From Peteryoungia algae (GTDB lineage Bacteria; Pseudomonadota; Alphaproteobacteria; Rhizobiales; Rhizobiaceae), in contig NZ_CP128477.1 in the NCBI RefSeq assembly GCF_030369675.1, forward strand, positions 1,984,001 to 2,048,000: a stretch of DNA of 64,000 nucleotides, written 5' to 3'. The translations under genes and the position numbers were made by a program. Under the pieces are notes generated by a model. That model searched no databases. It was not told the DNA's origin and worked only from the letters and a program-made list of their open reading frames with translations. Of this stretch, positions 9,576-18,305 are shown piece by piece (the first letter of the stretch is position 1; every line of letters starts with the position of its first letter).

Positions 9576-10709
9576 TCAGATGACGTAGGACTTCAGCGGG
9601 TCGAAGCCGTTGAACGCCACCGCCGAATAGGTGGTGGTGTAGGCGCCGGTGCCCTCGATCAGAACCTCGTCGCCGATCGAAAGCGAGATCGGCAGCGGAT
9701 ACATGTTCTTCTCGTACATGACATCGGCCGAATCGCAGGTCGGACCGGCGAGAACGCAGGGCTCCATGGCATCGGCATCATGGGCGGTGCGGATCGGGTA
9801 ACGGATCGCTTCGTCCATGGTTTCGGCGAGACCACCGAACTTGCCGATGTCGAGGAACACCCAGCGGTGCTCGTCATTGTCAGACTTCTTCGAGATCAGC
9901 ACGACTTCCGCCTTGATCACGCCGGCATTGCCGACCATGCCGCGGCCGGGCTCGATGATGGTCTGCGGGATGTTGTTGCCGAAGTGCTTCTTCAGCGACT
10001 CCTTGATCGCCAGACCATAGGCTTCTGCCGACGGGATGTCGCGCAGGTACTTGGTCGGGAAACCGCCACCCATATTGACCATCTTCAAGACGATGCCCAG
10101 CTTGGCCAGCGAATTGAACACACGCTTGGCGTCGGCAAGAGCGCCGTCCCAGGCATCGACCTTGGTCATCTGCGAGCCGACATGGAACGAGACGCCGAAG
10201 CTTTCGAGACCGAGCTGGTGGGCGTAGACGAGAACGTCGACGGCCATCTGCGGCACGCAGCCGAACTTGCGGGAAAGCGGCCATTCGGCGCCGTCGCCGT
10301 CCGTCAGGACGCGGCAGAACACACGGGCGCCGGGAGCGGCACGGGCGATCTTCTCGACTTCCTCGTGGCTGTCGACGGCATAGAGGTCAACACCGAGTGC
10401 AAACGCCCGGGCGATGTCGCGCTCCTTCTTGATGGTGTTGCCAAACGAGATGCGCGAGGCATCCGCACCGGCATCGAGCGCCATCTGGATTTCGGCAACG
10501 GAAGCGCAGTCGAAGTTCGAACCGAGCGAAGCCAGGAGCTGGAGGATCTCGGGCGCAGGGTTCGCCTTGACTGCGTAGTAGATGGCGCTGTCCGGCAGGG
10601 CATGACGGAAGGCACCGAAATTGTCGCGCACGACATCGAGGTCAACCACGAGGCAGGGACCTTCAGGACGTCGGGTGTTGATGAAGTCGAGGATGCGTGC
10701 AGTGGTCAT
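9576..10709 (-). CDS. odc2: Lysine/ornithine decarboxylase (PLP fold type III)
   Basis: 377 residues from the ATG at 10709, with AAGG 10 bases upstream; an in-frame upstream extension is not needed. Decarboxylates ornithine to putrescine and often lysine to cadaverine, in the cytoplasm, using pyridoxal phosphate. Motifs: the PLP lysine in YYAVKANP, FHVGSQ, the phosphate-binding NMGGGFPTKY and EPGRGMVGNAG, and the catalytic cysteine in GPTCDSAD. The small alanine-racemase-fold enzyme is the usual type in rhizobia. A long leader of the kind known as speF RNA in this group precedes it. It pairs in function with the putrescine uptake operon at 59-64 kb. Confidence 0.93.
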   Translation of the reverse strand: MTTARILDFINTRRPEGPCLVVDLDVVRDNFGAFRHALPDSAIYYAVKANPAPEILQLLASLGSNFDCASVAEIQMALDAGADASRISFGNTIKKERDIARAFALGVDLYAVDSHEEVEKIARAAPGARVFCRVLTDGDGAEWPLSRKFGCVPQMAVDVLVYAHQLGLESFGVSFHVGSQMTKVDAWDGALADAKRVFNSLAKLGIVLKMVNMGGGFPTKYLRDIPSAEAYGLAIKESLKKHFGNNIPQTIIEPGRGMVGNAGVIKAEVVLISKKSDNDEHRWVFLDIGKFGGLAETMDEAIRYPIRTAHDADAMEPCVLAGPTCDSADVMYEKNMYPLPISLSIGDEVLIEGTGAYTTTYSAVAFNGFDPLKSYVI

Positions 10710-11060
10710 CGATCTAACCTTCCAAATTCCAGTTATCCGAGGCTGCCAAGCTTCGGATGGACAAAGGACGGCGAGACATCGCTCGAAACCAGTCGGTGGA
10801 GACACCGGTACCGTACGAACGCTCGACGCGCGAAACTATGGATCGAAACGCTCGATACCGAGCAAGTAGATCCGCTTTGTCTGCCATGGATTGGAGGGGA
10901 ACCCTACCGCACTTCCGGCAATGATGGTGTGCCTCTGAAGTAACTCCGGCTGATGGAAAGCCGGAAGAGACTAGAAAGGCCCGCACCGTCGTTGCTTCGT
11001 ATGTCCTCGCATTTTCCGGTTGGCCGGAATAGCGACTGGAGGGGTTAGTTCCAGGTACCT
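10710..11060 (-). ncRNA. Candidate speF-type structured leader of the decarboxylase gene
   Basis: Alphaproteobacterial ornithine decarboxylase genes often carry a conserved structured leader (Rfam speF). Here a long leader with several inverted repeats precedes the gene: TCCGGCT/AGCCGGA (10945-10965), CCGGTG/CACCG and a run of (A/G/T)TCGAGCG elements on the minus strand. An open frame of 57 codons (10887 to 10714) ends 4 bases before the decarboxylase ATG, but it has no good ribosome site and lacks the usual GC-rich third positions. Identification rests on position and helix content; no covariance search was possible, and the 5' limit is approximate. Confidence 0.5.
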
Positions 11061-11271
11061 TACCGATAACCTCACCTTAGGGATAAATCCCAGTTCGAGG
11101 GTCGGCGGACACACACGGGCACGTGCGACTTTGGGCTGAACAGGACATAAGAAATGTGTTCGTCATAATCAAGAGGAAATTTTTGCCCTGCTTAATTTTG
11201 CTGCCCAGCATACTGTTCATTGAACAATTTCCTCCATACGTTCACAAACAGCGACAAATTGGGGGATTGAG
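11061..11271. promoter_or_regulatory. Divergent promoter region with TGTTCATTGAACA palindrome
   Basis: Region between the decarboxylase leader and the LysR gene. TGTTCATTGAACA at 11214-11226 has perfect 5-bp arms and a T-N11-A pattern, the typical LysR box, and sits 46 bases before the LysR start, fitting autoregulation. Confidence 0.45.
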
Positions 11272-12165
11272 ATGGACACGCTCACGCGAATACGGGCCTT
11301 CATCGATGTGGTCGAAGCCGAGGGCTTTTCCGCAGCCGCCCGCAAGACCGGCCGCTCGAAGGCACTTCTGTCCAAATATGTCAGGGAGCTCGAAGACGAA
11401 CTCGGCGCGCTTCTGCTCAACCGCACCACGCGGCAATTCTCGCTGACGGAGGCCGGCCACACCTACTTTCGGACCGCCTCCGACATTCTGAAGGAGATCG
11501 ACAACCTCGCCGATCTCGTGCGCGAGAACAATGCCGACCTCAAGGGCAAGCTCAAGGTGACGGTCCCCCGCACCTTCATCGACGCGGATGTCGGCCAGTC
11601 GCTGATCGATTTCGCCAAGGAAAATCCGCAGATCTCGCTTGAAATCGTCGCCGAAGACCGCTTCGTCGATCTGATCGAGGAGGGCTTCGACCTCGGCATC
11701 CGAATCACCAAGCTCGACGATTCCGGAATGATCGCGCGCAAGCTCTCCGACTTCCAGGTCTATGCCTGCGCCACACCCGCCTTCGTAGCCGAGAACGGCC
11801 CGCTGACCCATCCGAGCGAGTTGTCGCGCGTTCCCTTCCTCATCGACACCAACTCGCGCTCGCACAACAGTCTGCGTTTCGTCGATACGAACGGCGAGAC
11901 CATCTCGGTCAGCGTGACAGGCCCGATCGAGGTCAACAGTCCGCTGGCGACACTGCGGGCAGCCCGCGCCGGCATGGGCATCGCGATGATCCCGGATTTC
12001 ATTGCCAGGCCCCATATCGCCTCCGGTGAACTCGTCTCGCTGTTCGACGACTTCATCGCCAAGGATCGTGGCATCTATGCCGTCTATCCGCATCGCCGCT
12101 ATCTGCCGGCCAAGGTCCGCGCCCTCGTCGATTACCTTCACGCATGGTTCAAGCGCTATTCCTGA
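11272..12165 (+). CDS. LysR-family transcriptional regulator
   Basis: 297 residues. The N-terminal winged helix-turn-helix (residues about 5-60, FSAAARKTGRSKALLSKYVRELE) is followed by a two-lobed effector domain (LKVTVPRTFIDADVGQSLIDFAKENP, then LRAARAGMGIAMIPDFIA). It looks like the CrgA/AaeR-like branch in which a single target operon is often adjacent. It is divergent from the decarboxylase, about 560 bases away, and a palindromic LysR box precedes it. Target and effector unknown. Confidence 0.9.
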   Translation: MDTLTRIRAFIDVVEAEGFSAAARKTGRSKALLSKYVRELEDELGALLLNRTTRQFSLTEAGHTYFRTASDILKEIDNLADLVRENNADLKGKLKVTVPRTFIDADVGQSLIDFAKENPQISLEIVAEDRFVDLIEEGFDLGIRITKLDDSGMIARKLSDFQVYACATPAFVAENGPLTHPSELSRVPFLIDTNSRSHNSLRFVDTNGETISVSVTGPIEVNSPLATLRAARAGMGIAMIPDFIARPHIASGELVSLFDDFIAKDRGIYAVYPHRRYLPAKVRALVDYLHAWFKRYS

Positions 12166-12254
12166 AAGGTATGGCGGGCACGAAGTCCCACTTTCGTCCC
12201 AATTATCGGACAGGGAGGGACCGTCAGTGGGAATGCGGGAAGGGTGTTTGAAGC

Positions 12255-12899
12255 ATGCGGAAGAGCCTCGGTTACTGCGCGGCCGGAGCGGCCATGGCGT
12301 TTGCAGCGCCGGCCCTCTCCCATCCGCACATCTTTGCCGAAGCACGCGTGGAGATCGTTGCGACAGACGACGGCATGCTGAAGGAACTGCGCAATGTCTG
12401 GCGCTTCGACGACATCTTCTCCTCCAGCGTCCTCATGGATTTCGACAAGAACAGCGACCTGAAGCTCGACCATGGCGAATTGAGCGAGATCGCAAATACG
12501 ATCCGCGACTCGCTCGGCGACTACGGCTACTTCACCTTCATCACCGCGGATGGCGCATCGAGCGAAGTCGCCAAGCCGGAAATCTTCAATGTCGACTTCA
12601 AGGACAATCAGCTTCTCGTTTTCTTCGTCGCCAAGCCCAAGACGCCTGTAAAGATCGGCGGCTCCATGACCTTCGGCGTCTATGACCCCACGCTCTACAC
12701 CGCGATCGACTTCGCCAAGGATGAGGACATGGTTGTCGAGGGCAAGCCATTCGAGGCCTGCACCCACAAGGTCGTCCGCCCGGATCCCGACCAGGTGATC
12801 GCCCAGAACCAGTCGAACCTGACGGAGGCCTTCTTCAGTGATCCGGCCGGCACGGATATGGGCAAGCTCTTCGCGACGCGGCTGGAGGTGACATGCTGA
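12255..12899 (+). CDS. DUF1007 periplasmic protein with EF-hand-like loop
   Basis: 214 residues. The signal peptide ends near ALS (residue 22), so the mature protein starts at or near His-Pro-His, a likely N-terminal metal site. An EF-hand-like loop DKNSDLKLDHGE spans residues 64-75, with the central glycine replaced by leucine. DUF1007 proteins are found next to NicO-type transporters, and the genes here overlap by 7 bases, so the two surely work together. The likely role is a periplasmic metal-binding partner of the transporter. The metal (nickel, cobalt or zinc) is not determined by sequence. Confidence 0.85.
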   Translation: MRKSLGYCAAGAAMAFAAPALSHPHIFAEARVEIVATDDGMLKELRNVWRFDDIFSSSVLMDFDKNSDLKLDHGELSEIANTIRDSLGDYGYFTFITADGASSEVAKPEIFNVDFKDNQLLVFFVAKPKTPVKIGGSMTFGVYDPTLYTAIDFAKDEDMVVEGKPFEACTHKVVRPDPDQVIAQNQSNLTEAFFSDPAGTDMGKLFATRLEVTC

Positions 12900-14011
12900 G
12901 GATCGCGGGGCGCCTGTTACCCGCACGCTTCGCCGTCGCCGCCCTCACCCTCTTCTTGGCCGCCGGCTTCGCACATGCCGCTTCGCCGCTCGGGATCGGC
13001 GCTGCCGAGCCGAGCTACCAGCCCGCAAGCGGCCCCTTCGCCGAAATCCTGGTATGGATCAACACCCACCAGCAGGCCTTCTATCGATCGTTGACGAATG
13101 CGCTGAAGGCGATGCGCGAGGATCCCTGGAGCCTGGTCACCCTGGTCGGCCTCTCCTTCGCCTATGGCATTTTCCACGCCGCCGGTCCCGGCCACGGCAA
13201 GGCAGTGATCTCGTCCTATCTGCTAGCCAACGAGATCGAACTGCGCCGCGGCATTCTCGTCTCCTTCGTCTCGGCCTTCCTGCAGGCCTTCGTCGCCATC
13301 GCCGTGGTCGGCGTGACCTACATTTTCTTGCGCGGCACATCGATCAGCATGACCGCTGCGACGCAGACCCTGGAGATCGCGAGCTACGCGATGATCGTCG
13401 CCTTCGGCGTCTGGCTCCTGATACGCAAGCTCAGGGCTTCTTTCGCCAGAGGGACGCCGACGGGCGCGAGCGGAGCCCTGTTCGGAGGGGCTGATACCAC
13501 AGCCACCGGCAGCGTTACGGCCTCGCTCTTTGCCGAGCCGGCGACGCAATCGACACCGCGCGATACGGCCGGCTCCCGCTTCCGGGCCATGGCCGTCGCC
13601 CATGACCATGATGCACTGGCGCCGGGCTCCGTCTGCCATGAATGCGGCATAGCCCACGCGCCGGATCCGAGCCTTGTCGGCGGCAATACCTTCAGCCTAC
13701 GGGATGCCTGGTCGGCCGTGATTGCAGTTGGCATGCGCCCCTGCTCCGGCGCATTGCTCGTCATGACCTTTTCACTGTTGAACGGTCTGCTGCTTGGCGG
13801 AATACTCTCGGTCCTCGCCATGGCGCTCGGCACGGCAATAACGGTCTCGGTATTGGCAAGCCTCGCCGTCAGCGCCAAGAGCGTGGCCCTCCGGCTCTCC
13901 GGCCCCGGCTCACGCCGCGCCGGTATCGTTGCCGGCTCCATCGAAGTGGCGGCGGCAGTGCTCGTCATTCTGCTCGGGGCGCTGCTGCTCGCTGCGAGTC
14001 TGACGGCTTGA
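12893..14011 (+). CDS. NicO/RcnA-type nickel/cobalt transporter
   Basis: 372 residues with an N-terminal signal-like segment, about six further membrane helices and the family metal motifs: HAAGPGHGKAVISSYL near residues 98-114 and GMRPCSGALLVM near 280. A cytoplasmic or periplasmic loop at about 235-260 contains HDHD and CHECGIAH, a potential metal-binding stretch. Family members export or import Ni2+/Co2+. Translation is coupled to the DUF1007 gene by a 7-base overlap. Direction of transport cannot be read from the sequence; pairing with a secreted metal-binding protein suggests uptake, but that is inference. Confidence 0.88.
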   Translation: MLRIAGRLLPARFAVAALTLFLAAGFAHAASPLGIGAAEPSYQPASGPFAEILVWINTHQQAFYRSLTNALKAMREDPWSLVTLVGLSFAYGIFHAAGPGHGKAVISSYLLANEIELRRGILVSFVSAFLQAFVAIAVVGVTYIFLRGTSISMTAATQTLEIASYAMIVAFGVWLLIRKLRASFARGTPTGASGALFGGADTTATGSVTASLFAEPATQSTPRDTAGSRFRAMAVAHDHDALAPGSVCHECGIAHAPDPSLVGGNTFSLRDAWSAVIAVGMRPCSGALLVMTFSLLNGLLLGGILSVLAMALGTAITVSVLASLAVSAKSVALRLSGPGSRRAGIVAGSIEVAAAVLVILLGALLLAASLTA

Positions 14012-14016
14012 GCCGA

Positions 14017-14418
14017 TCAGCTCTCGTCCGGCTCGTGGCTCCGCTGATAACGCGAGCGCAGCCACAGGATCAGGAAGATCGCCATCAGCGCAATGGCGCC
14101 GACAAAGGCGCCCAGTTCCGGCGAATAGCGGCCGATCCAAAGCACGACGGTCGGCACGAGCAGCATCAGCCCGAAGATGACGGCAACGACAACTGCGGCC
14201 TGTCTCGTCTGTGAGCGGGAGGACGGTGCAGCCGCACCCTGCCTTGCGATCTTCTTCGGCTCCGGCAGAAAGCGGAAGGCATAAACCACGAGCCCTATCA
14301 CCACACAAAGGCCGACCGACAAGGCGACGGTGGCATTCTTGTAGCTTCCATAGGCCAGTGCTGCGACGACAACGGCGGTGCCGGCATAGAGGATGATGCT
14401 GAAGATGTTCGGCTTCAC
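14017..14418 (-). CDS. Small membrane protein of unknown function, four predicted helices
   Basis: 133 residues from a GTG at 14418 with AGGA upstream; a longer frame would run into the neighbouring acetyltransferase gene. Four hydrophobic segments are visible at about 5-25, 32-52, 73-95 and 103-122, separated by a basic stretch with a KKIARQ motif, so it is an inner-membrane protein. The stop of the upstream GNAT gene lies 14 bases before, so the two are probably co-transcribed. It is convergent with the NicO gene, 5 bases away. No family recognised. Confidence 0.7.
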   Translation of the reverse strand: MKPNIFSIILYAGTAVVVAALAYGSYKNATVALSVGLCVVIGLVVYAFRFLPEPKKIARQGAAAPSSRSQTRQAAVVVAVIFGLMLLVPTVVLWIGRYSPELGAFVGAIALMAIFLILWLRSRYQRSHEPDES

Positions 14419-14432
14419 GATGTGATTTCCTA

Positions 14433-15122
14433 TCAGGTCTGGGCCGCGGCCAGCTCGGCCCGCAGGTCTTCCAGCCGGCGCTTCTGGCGTCCGACCTCGT
14501 CGAAATTTTGAGGATCGAGCCAGGCCTCGAATGCGGCCCGGTTCAGTGGCCATTCTCTGTCGATCATAGAGAACCAGGCCGTGTCGCGGTTCTTTCCCTT
14601 GGACAGCATGTGCTGGCGGAAGACGCCCTCGAAGCTGAAACCGTAGCGTTTCGCCGTCACCTTGCTCGGCACGTTCTCGTTATGGCACTTCCACTCGTAC
14701 CGGCGGTAACCGAGATCATCGAAGACATGCCGCGCGAGCAGGTAATGCGCTTCGGTCGCGAGAGGCGAACGGCTCATCGCGGGGCCATGTGCGACGCCAC
14801 CGACCTCGACAACGCCGTTTGCCGGATCGGGCCGCATGTAGTTGGCCATGCCGACGACCGTCCCGGTCGCCCTGTCGAGAAACACCTCGGTGATCCATCC
14901 GCTTTTCTGGACGGCAGTCAGCCATGCGTCGAAATCATCGATCCCGGCAAAGTCCGGCTGGGTGAAATAGGTGAGCAGCGAATTGACCTCATGGCCACCC
15001 AGGCCCTCCCACAAGGTTTTAAGATGGGTCGCGCGATCATAGGGTTCGACCACGACGAACCGCCCCTCCAGCCGGACGGGCTGTGGCGCCGGACATCCCT
15101 TGAAGGTGGACAGGTCACGCAT
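14433..15122 (-). CDS. GNAT-family N-acetyltransferase, RimJ/RimL type
   Basis: 229 residues. Resembles ribosomal-protein alanine acetyltransferases (RimJ/RimL branch): RLEGRFVVVEPYDRATH at the start, GMANYMRPDPANGVVEVGG in strands 3 and 4, LATEAHYLLARHVFDDLGYRR around the CoA site and KCHNENVPSKVTAKRYGF near residue 145, the usual N-x-x-S-x-x-x-x-x-x-x-G-F ending. Acceptor unknown. It likely forms a two-gene unit with the small membrane protein. Confidence 0.85.
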   Translation of the reverse strand: MRDLSTFKGCPAPQPVRLEGRFVVVEPYDRATHLKTLWEGLGGHEVNSLLTYFTQPDFAGIDDFDAWLTAVQKSGWITEVFLDRATGTVVGMANYMRPDPANGVVEVGGVAHGPAMSRSPLATEAHYLLARHVFDDLGYRRYEWKCHNENVPSKVTAKRYGFSFEGVFRQHMLSKGKNRDTAWFSMIDREWPLNRAAFEAWLDPQNFDEVGRQKRRLEDLRAELAAAQT

Positions 15123-15222
15123 GGCAGAACCTCAGGCTGATCAATCGTCCGAGGCTTAAGTCAGGCAGGCGACAAAGGCAACCGTCGGAGCGGCACCCGG
15201 GCGGACCGGATGCCGCAGGCGA

Positions 15223-15921
15223 TCAGAGACTGATCTTGGCGGAGGCCACGGTCGCCTCGATATGATCGACCAGCGCGTCCGGAAGGCCAAGACGGCCGGC
15301 GAGCATGTCGAGATAGCCGCGTTCAGTGCGGGTGTCCGGTTCGATGGTGAGGCGCGAAGCGGTGTAGATTTCGACCCGCTGTTCCTCGGTCTGGGCCGAG
15401 GCGACAAGCGCATCGAGATCGATCGGCCTTGCGAGCTCCGCGTCGATGAAAGCTTCCGCTTCCGTGCCGAGACCGGACAGATGCACCTTGTCCATGATCC
15501 GCGACCGTTCGCCCGCGTCGATATGACCGTCGACCTTGGCGGCCGCGATCATTGCACGCACCAACGACAAGGCAAAGTCGTTGGAAACGGCCTGGGGCTC
15601 AGTGCTGAAAGGCGAATCCTTCGGCGGCGGCAGAAGTTCGGGCAGCGCCTGGGACGGTTCAGGTTTCTGACCGGCCTGGTAATTCTTGTAGGCCTGATAG
15701 CCGAGACCGGCGATCACGGCGAGACCGCCGAGCTTCAAGGCGTTACCGCCAATCGAGCGGCCGGTCTTCGTGCCAAGCAGAACGGCCGCAAGAGCGCCAC
15801 TCTTCCAGGGATTGGCCTTGGCCATCCCCAGGAGATCATTGCCCTTCTGGCCGATCGACCCGGATCCTCCCGGCACCTGTGATCCCAGGAACTGATCCAG
15901 CAGCTTCTTGGCGTCGAACAT
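15223..15921 (-). CDS. DUF533/TerB-like family protein
   Basis: 232 residues. The N-terminal glycine-rich and hydrophobic segment (about residues 35-80, LAAVLLGTKTGRSIGG and LAVIAGLGYQAYKNYQAG) is followed by a helical TerB-like domain (MIAAAKVDGHIDAGERSRIM near 120-140, then YTASRLTIEPDTRTERGYLDMLA). The DGHID acidic motif is the metal-binding type of TerB domains. Good AGGAG site at the start. Biochemical role unknown; DUF533 proteins are common single genes in proteobacteria. Confidence 0.85.
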   Translation of the reverse strand: MFDAKKLLDQFLGSQVPGGSGSIGQKGNDLLGMAKANPWKSGALAAVLLGTKTGRSIGGNALKLGGLAVIAGLGYQAYKNYQAGQKPEPSQALPELLPPPKDSPFSTEPQAVSNDFALSLVRAMIAAAKVDGHIDAGERSRIMDKVHLSGLGTEAEAFIDAELARPIDLDALVASAQTEEQRVEIYTASRLTIEPDTRTERGYLDMLAGRLGLPDALVDHIEATVASAKISL

Positions 15922-16008
15922 CTTGGTCTCCTTGTTGTCTCTGTCGCTCCCTAGATAGGAAGCGACTTCGATTTTACAAAGAGCGTGACGTTGGAGCCGA
16001 CGTGAATG

Positions 16009-16647
16009 TCAGCCCTTGAGGGCTGCGGCTTCGCTGGCGAGTTTGGTGATGCCTGCCCAGTCACCGGCCGAGACCAGTTCCTTCGGTGCAACCCACGAAC
16101 CGCCGACGCAGACGACGTTCGGCAGCGACAGATAGTCCATGGCGTTCTTCAACGAGATGCCGCCGGTCGGGCAGAACAGCGTGCCGGCGAGCGGCGAAGA
16201 CAGCGCCTTGAGATAGGCGGCACCACCGGCCTGTTCTGCGGGGAAGAACTTCAGAACCTTGTAGCCCTCTTCACGCAGCGCCATGACTTCGGACGCGGTC
16301 GCCGCACCCGGAAGCAGCGGAATGTCCGACTGGCGGGCGACATCGAGCAATTCCTGCGTCGTGCCGGGGCTGACGATGAACTGCGAACCGGCATCGACGG
16401 CTGCTGCATAATGGGCGGCATTGAGGATCGTGCCGGCGCCGACCACGGCGCCCTCGACTTCCCGTGCCACCAGACGCACGGCTTCGAGCGCGGCTGCGGT
16501 GCGCAGCGTGATCTCGATCGCCTTCAATCCGCCTGCGACAAGCGCGCGCGCCAGAGGCACTGCGGTCTTGGCATCCTCGATGATCAGGACCGGAACGACC
16601 GGCTGAAGTTTCAGGGTGGAGAGGAGCTTTTCGGTTTTATCGCCCAT
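16009..16647 (-). CDS. eda: 2-dehydro-3-deoxy-6-phosphogluconate (KDPG) aldolase
   Basis: 212 residues. Cleaves KDPG to pyruvate and glyceraldehyde 3-phosphate in the Entner-Doudoroff pathway, the main glycolytic route of rhizobia. The active-site residues coincide in number with the E. coli enzyme: Glu45 and Arg49 (IEITLRT) and the Schiff-base Lys133 (VLKFFPAE). GAGTIL, SPGTT and FCPTGGIS complete the TIM barrel. Single gene divergent from the CYTH gene; edd is not nearby. Confidence 0.95.
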   Translation of the reverse strand: MGDKTEKLLSTLKLQPVVPVLIIEDAKTAVPLARALVAGGLKAIEITLRTAAALEAVRLVAREVEGAVVGAGTILNAAHYAAAVDAGSQFIVSPGTTQELLDVARQSDIPLLPGAATASEVMALREEGYKVLKFFPAEQAGGAAYLKALSSPLAGTLFCPTGGISLKNAMDYLSLPNVVCVGGSWVAPKELVSAGDWAGITKLASEAAALKG

Positions 16648-16802
16648 GGCAGGACCCTCTTTTAAAACGATTAGATCGGCAGTTCACTAACGCGCGTCGA
16701 CTTCGATGTCGAGCCCGACAGGTAACACGGAATCTTTCGGGTTTCCTAACACTCCGGCCTCCGCTATGGTCCGGCGGCGGAATATTTTCGGGGCGTGAGC
16801 AT

Positions 16803-17291
16803 ATGGCGAAGGAAATCGAGCGCAAGTTTCTCGTCCGGACCGATGGCTGGAAAAGCTCCGTCACTTCCGAAACGCGAATTCGGCAAGCCTATATCGCCGC
16901 CGAGGCGGATCGCTCGGTGCGCGTCCGCACCCGCAATGACGAGACCGCCCAACTGACGATAAAATTCGGCAAGGGCATGCTCACGCGCGACGAATTCGAA
17001 TACCCGATCTCCCATGACGACGCCTTGGAAATGCTGGCCTTCTCGATTGGAAACGTCATCGAAAAGACCCGCTTTACCGTGAACTTCGAGGGCTTCACCT
17101 GGGAAATCGACGTGTTCGAGGGTGTCTATCGCGGGCTCATCACCGCCGAGGTGGAGATGGCTTCCGAAGACGATGCCCCGGCGCTGCCGGCCTGGCTCGG
17201 CCGCGAGGTGACCGGGGACAAGCGCTATTCCAACCAGGTCCTCGCCACTGAGCGCACGCGGCCGGAGCTGGTGCATGCCATATCGCATTAG
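16803..17291 (+). CDS. CYTH-domain protein (inorganic triphosphatase family)
   Basis: 162 residues. The signature ExExK is intact at the N-terminus (EIERK, residues 4-8), followed by the charged strands of the triphosphate tunnel (IRQAYI, VRVRTRND, LTIKFGKG) and FEGFTWEIDVFEG, AEVEM. Family members hydrolyse triphosphates (inorganic PPPi, thiamine triphosphate) with divalent metal. The C-terminus overlaps the CHAD gene by 17 bases in another frame, so the two proteins are translated together, whereas E. coli YgiF has both domains in one chain. Confidence 0.92.
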   Translation: MAKEIERKFLVRTDGWKSSVTSETRIRQAYIAAEADRSVRVRTRNDETAQLTIKFGKGMLTRDEFEYPISHDDALEMLAFSIGNVIEKTRFTVNFEGFTWEIDVFEGVYRGLITAEVEMASEDDAPALPAWLGREVTGDKRYSNQVLATERTRPELVHAISH

Positions 17292-18198
17292 GCCGGACCG
17301 CCCGCTTCTCGCCGAAGTGCAAAACGTTGCACGCCGGGAACTGGAAAAGGCGATCGAAACGCTGGAGGCGAGACCGGAGGGGCTGCACGAGGCGATCCAT
17401 GCGGCCCGCAAGATCTTCAAGCGCCTGCGCAATCTCTATCGCCTTGTGGCGCGGGGCGACAAGGCTTTCTGGCGCCGGGAGAATACGAGATTGCGCGAGG
17501 CCGCCCGCAGCCTCTCGAGCATCCGCGATGCCACGGCCCTGATCGAGACGGTCGAGCATCTCTCGGTCCACGCCCTGACCGACGACGAGGCCGAGACACT
17601 CGCGGCAGCCCGCGAAGTGCTGGCCCTGCGCCGCGACGACATCGCCGAGAGCGAACGCGACCTTGAGGCCAAAGTGTCCGGTGTCGTTACCGAATGCCGG
17701 GCCGCTGTCTCGGCCCTGCACGATCTTTCCCTGCCCTCGAAAGCCGGCCATACCGCTCGTCTCGTCGCCCGGGGCTGGCGCAGAAGCCTCGACGAGGCCC
17801 ACGAGGCGCTCGACACCTGCAAGGGCGAGAGCCATGGCGAAGCCTTCCATGACCTTCGCAAGGCCTCGCAAGCCTACTGGATGAACCTGTCCCTGCTGAG
17901 CGACCTCTGGCCGAGCGCCTTTTGTGCAAAGCGCCGGGACGCAAAGAGACTTGTCGACCTGCTCGGCCACGAACACGACCTGACGGTGCTCATCACCCTG
18001 CTCGACCAAGAACCGGAAATCTTCGGCAATGGGGAAGGTCAGTCCTTCCTGCTAGCCATCATCATCCGTCGCCAGATGGACCTGCGCCGCGAGGCTCTGA
18101 CCTTGGCCGGCCGCATCTTTGCCGACGCCGCGAAGGACGAGGCCGACATCATCGAGACCCTGTGGATGAGGGCAGCGATCCAGCGCCGGACCGGTTGA
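17275..18198 (+). CDS. CHAD-domain protein (polyphosphate-binding)
   Basis: 307 residues of alpha-helical CHAD repeat. Conserved histidine and lysine/arginine patterns are visible: [21 protein letters not shown] near residues 43-63, and [18 protein letters not shown] near 193-210, which form the basic central pore that binds polyphosphate or bound nucleotides. Together with the upstream CYTH triphosphatase (17-base overlap) it forms a two-component version of a CYTH-CHAD protein. A role in polyphosphate or triphosphate metabolism is expected from the family, but the biochemistry here is inferred. Confidence 0.88.
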   Translation: MPYRIRPDRPLLAEVQNVARRELEKAIETLEARPEGLHEAIHAARKIFKRLRNLYRLVARGDKAFWRRENTRLREAARSLSSIRDATALIETVEHLSVHALTDDEAETLAAAREVLALRRDDIAESERDLEAKVSGVVTECRAAVSALHDLSLPSKAGHTARLVARGWRRSLDEAHEALDTCKGESHGEAFHDLRKASQAYWMNLSLLSDLWPSAFCAKRRDAKRLVDLLGHEHDLTVLITLLDQEPEIFGNGEGQSFLLAIIIRRQMDLRREALTLAGRIFADAAKDEADIIETLWMRAAIQRRTG

Positions 18199-18305
18199 TC
18201 CCGGCCACCGCCCGTCCCCAGGCGCAAGAATTGACAAATCCCAAACTTGGCGCGGCCAGCGGAAATCCGTTGCGCTGCAAGGGGAGAGGCGGTATTTCGC
18301 AGCCT

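Noticed and set aside
11272..12165. Two LysR genes at 11.3 and 34.7 kb as duplicates
   Set aside because: Their effector domains and neighbours differ; both are common LysR branches, not a recent copy.
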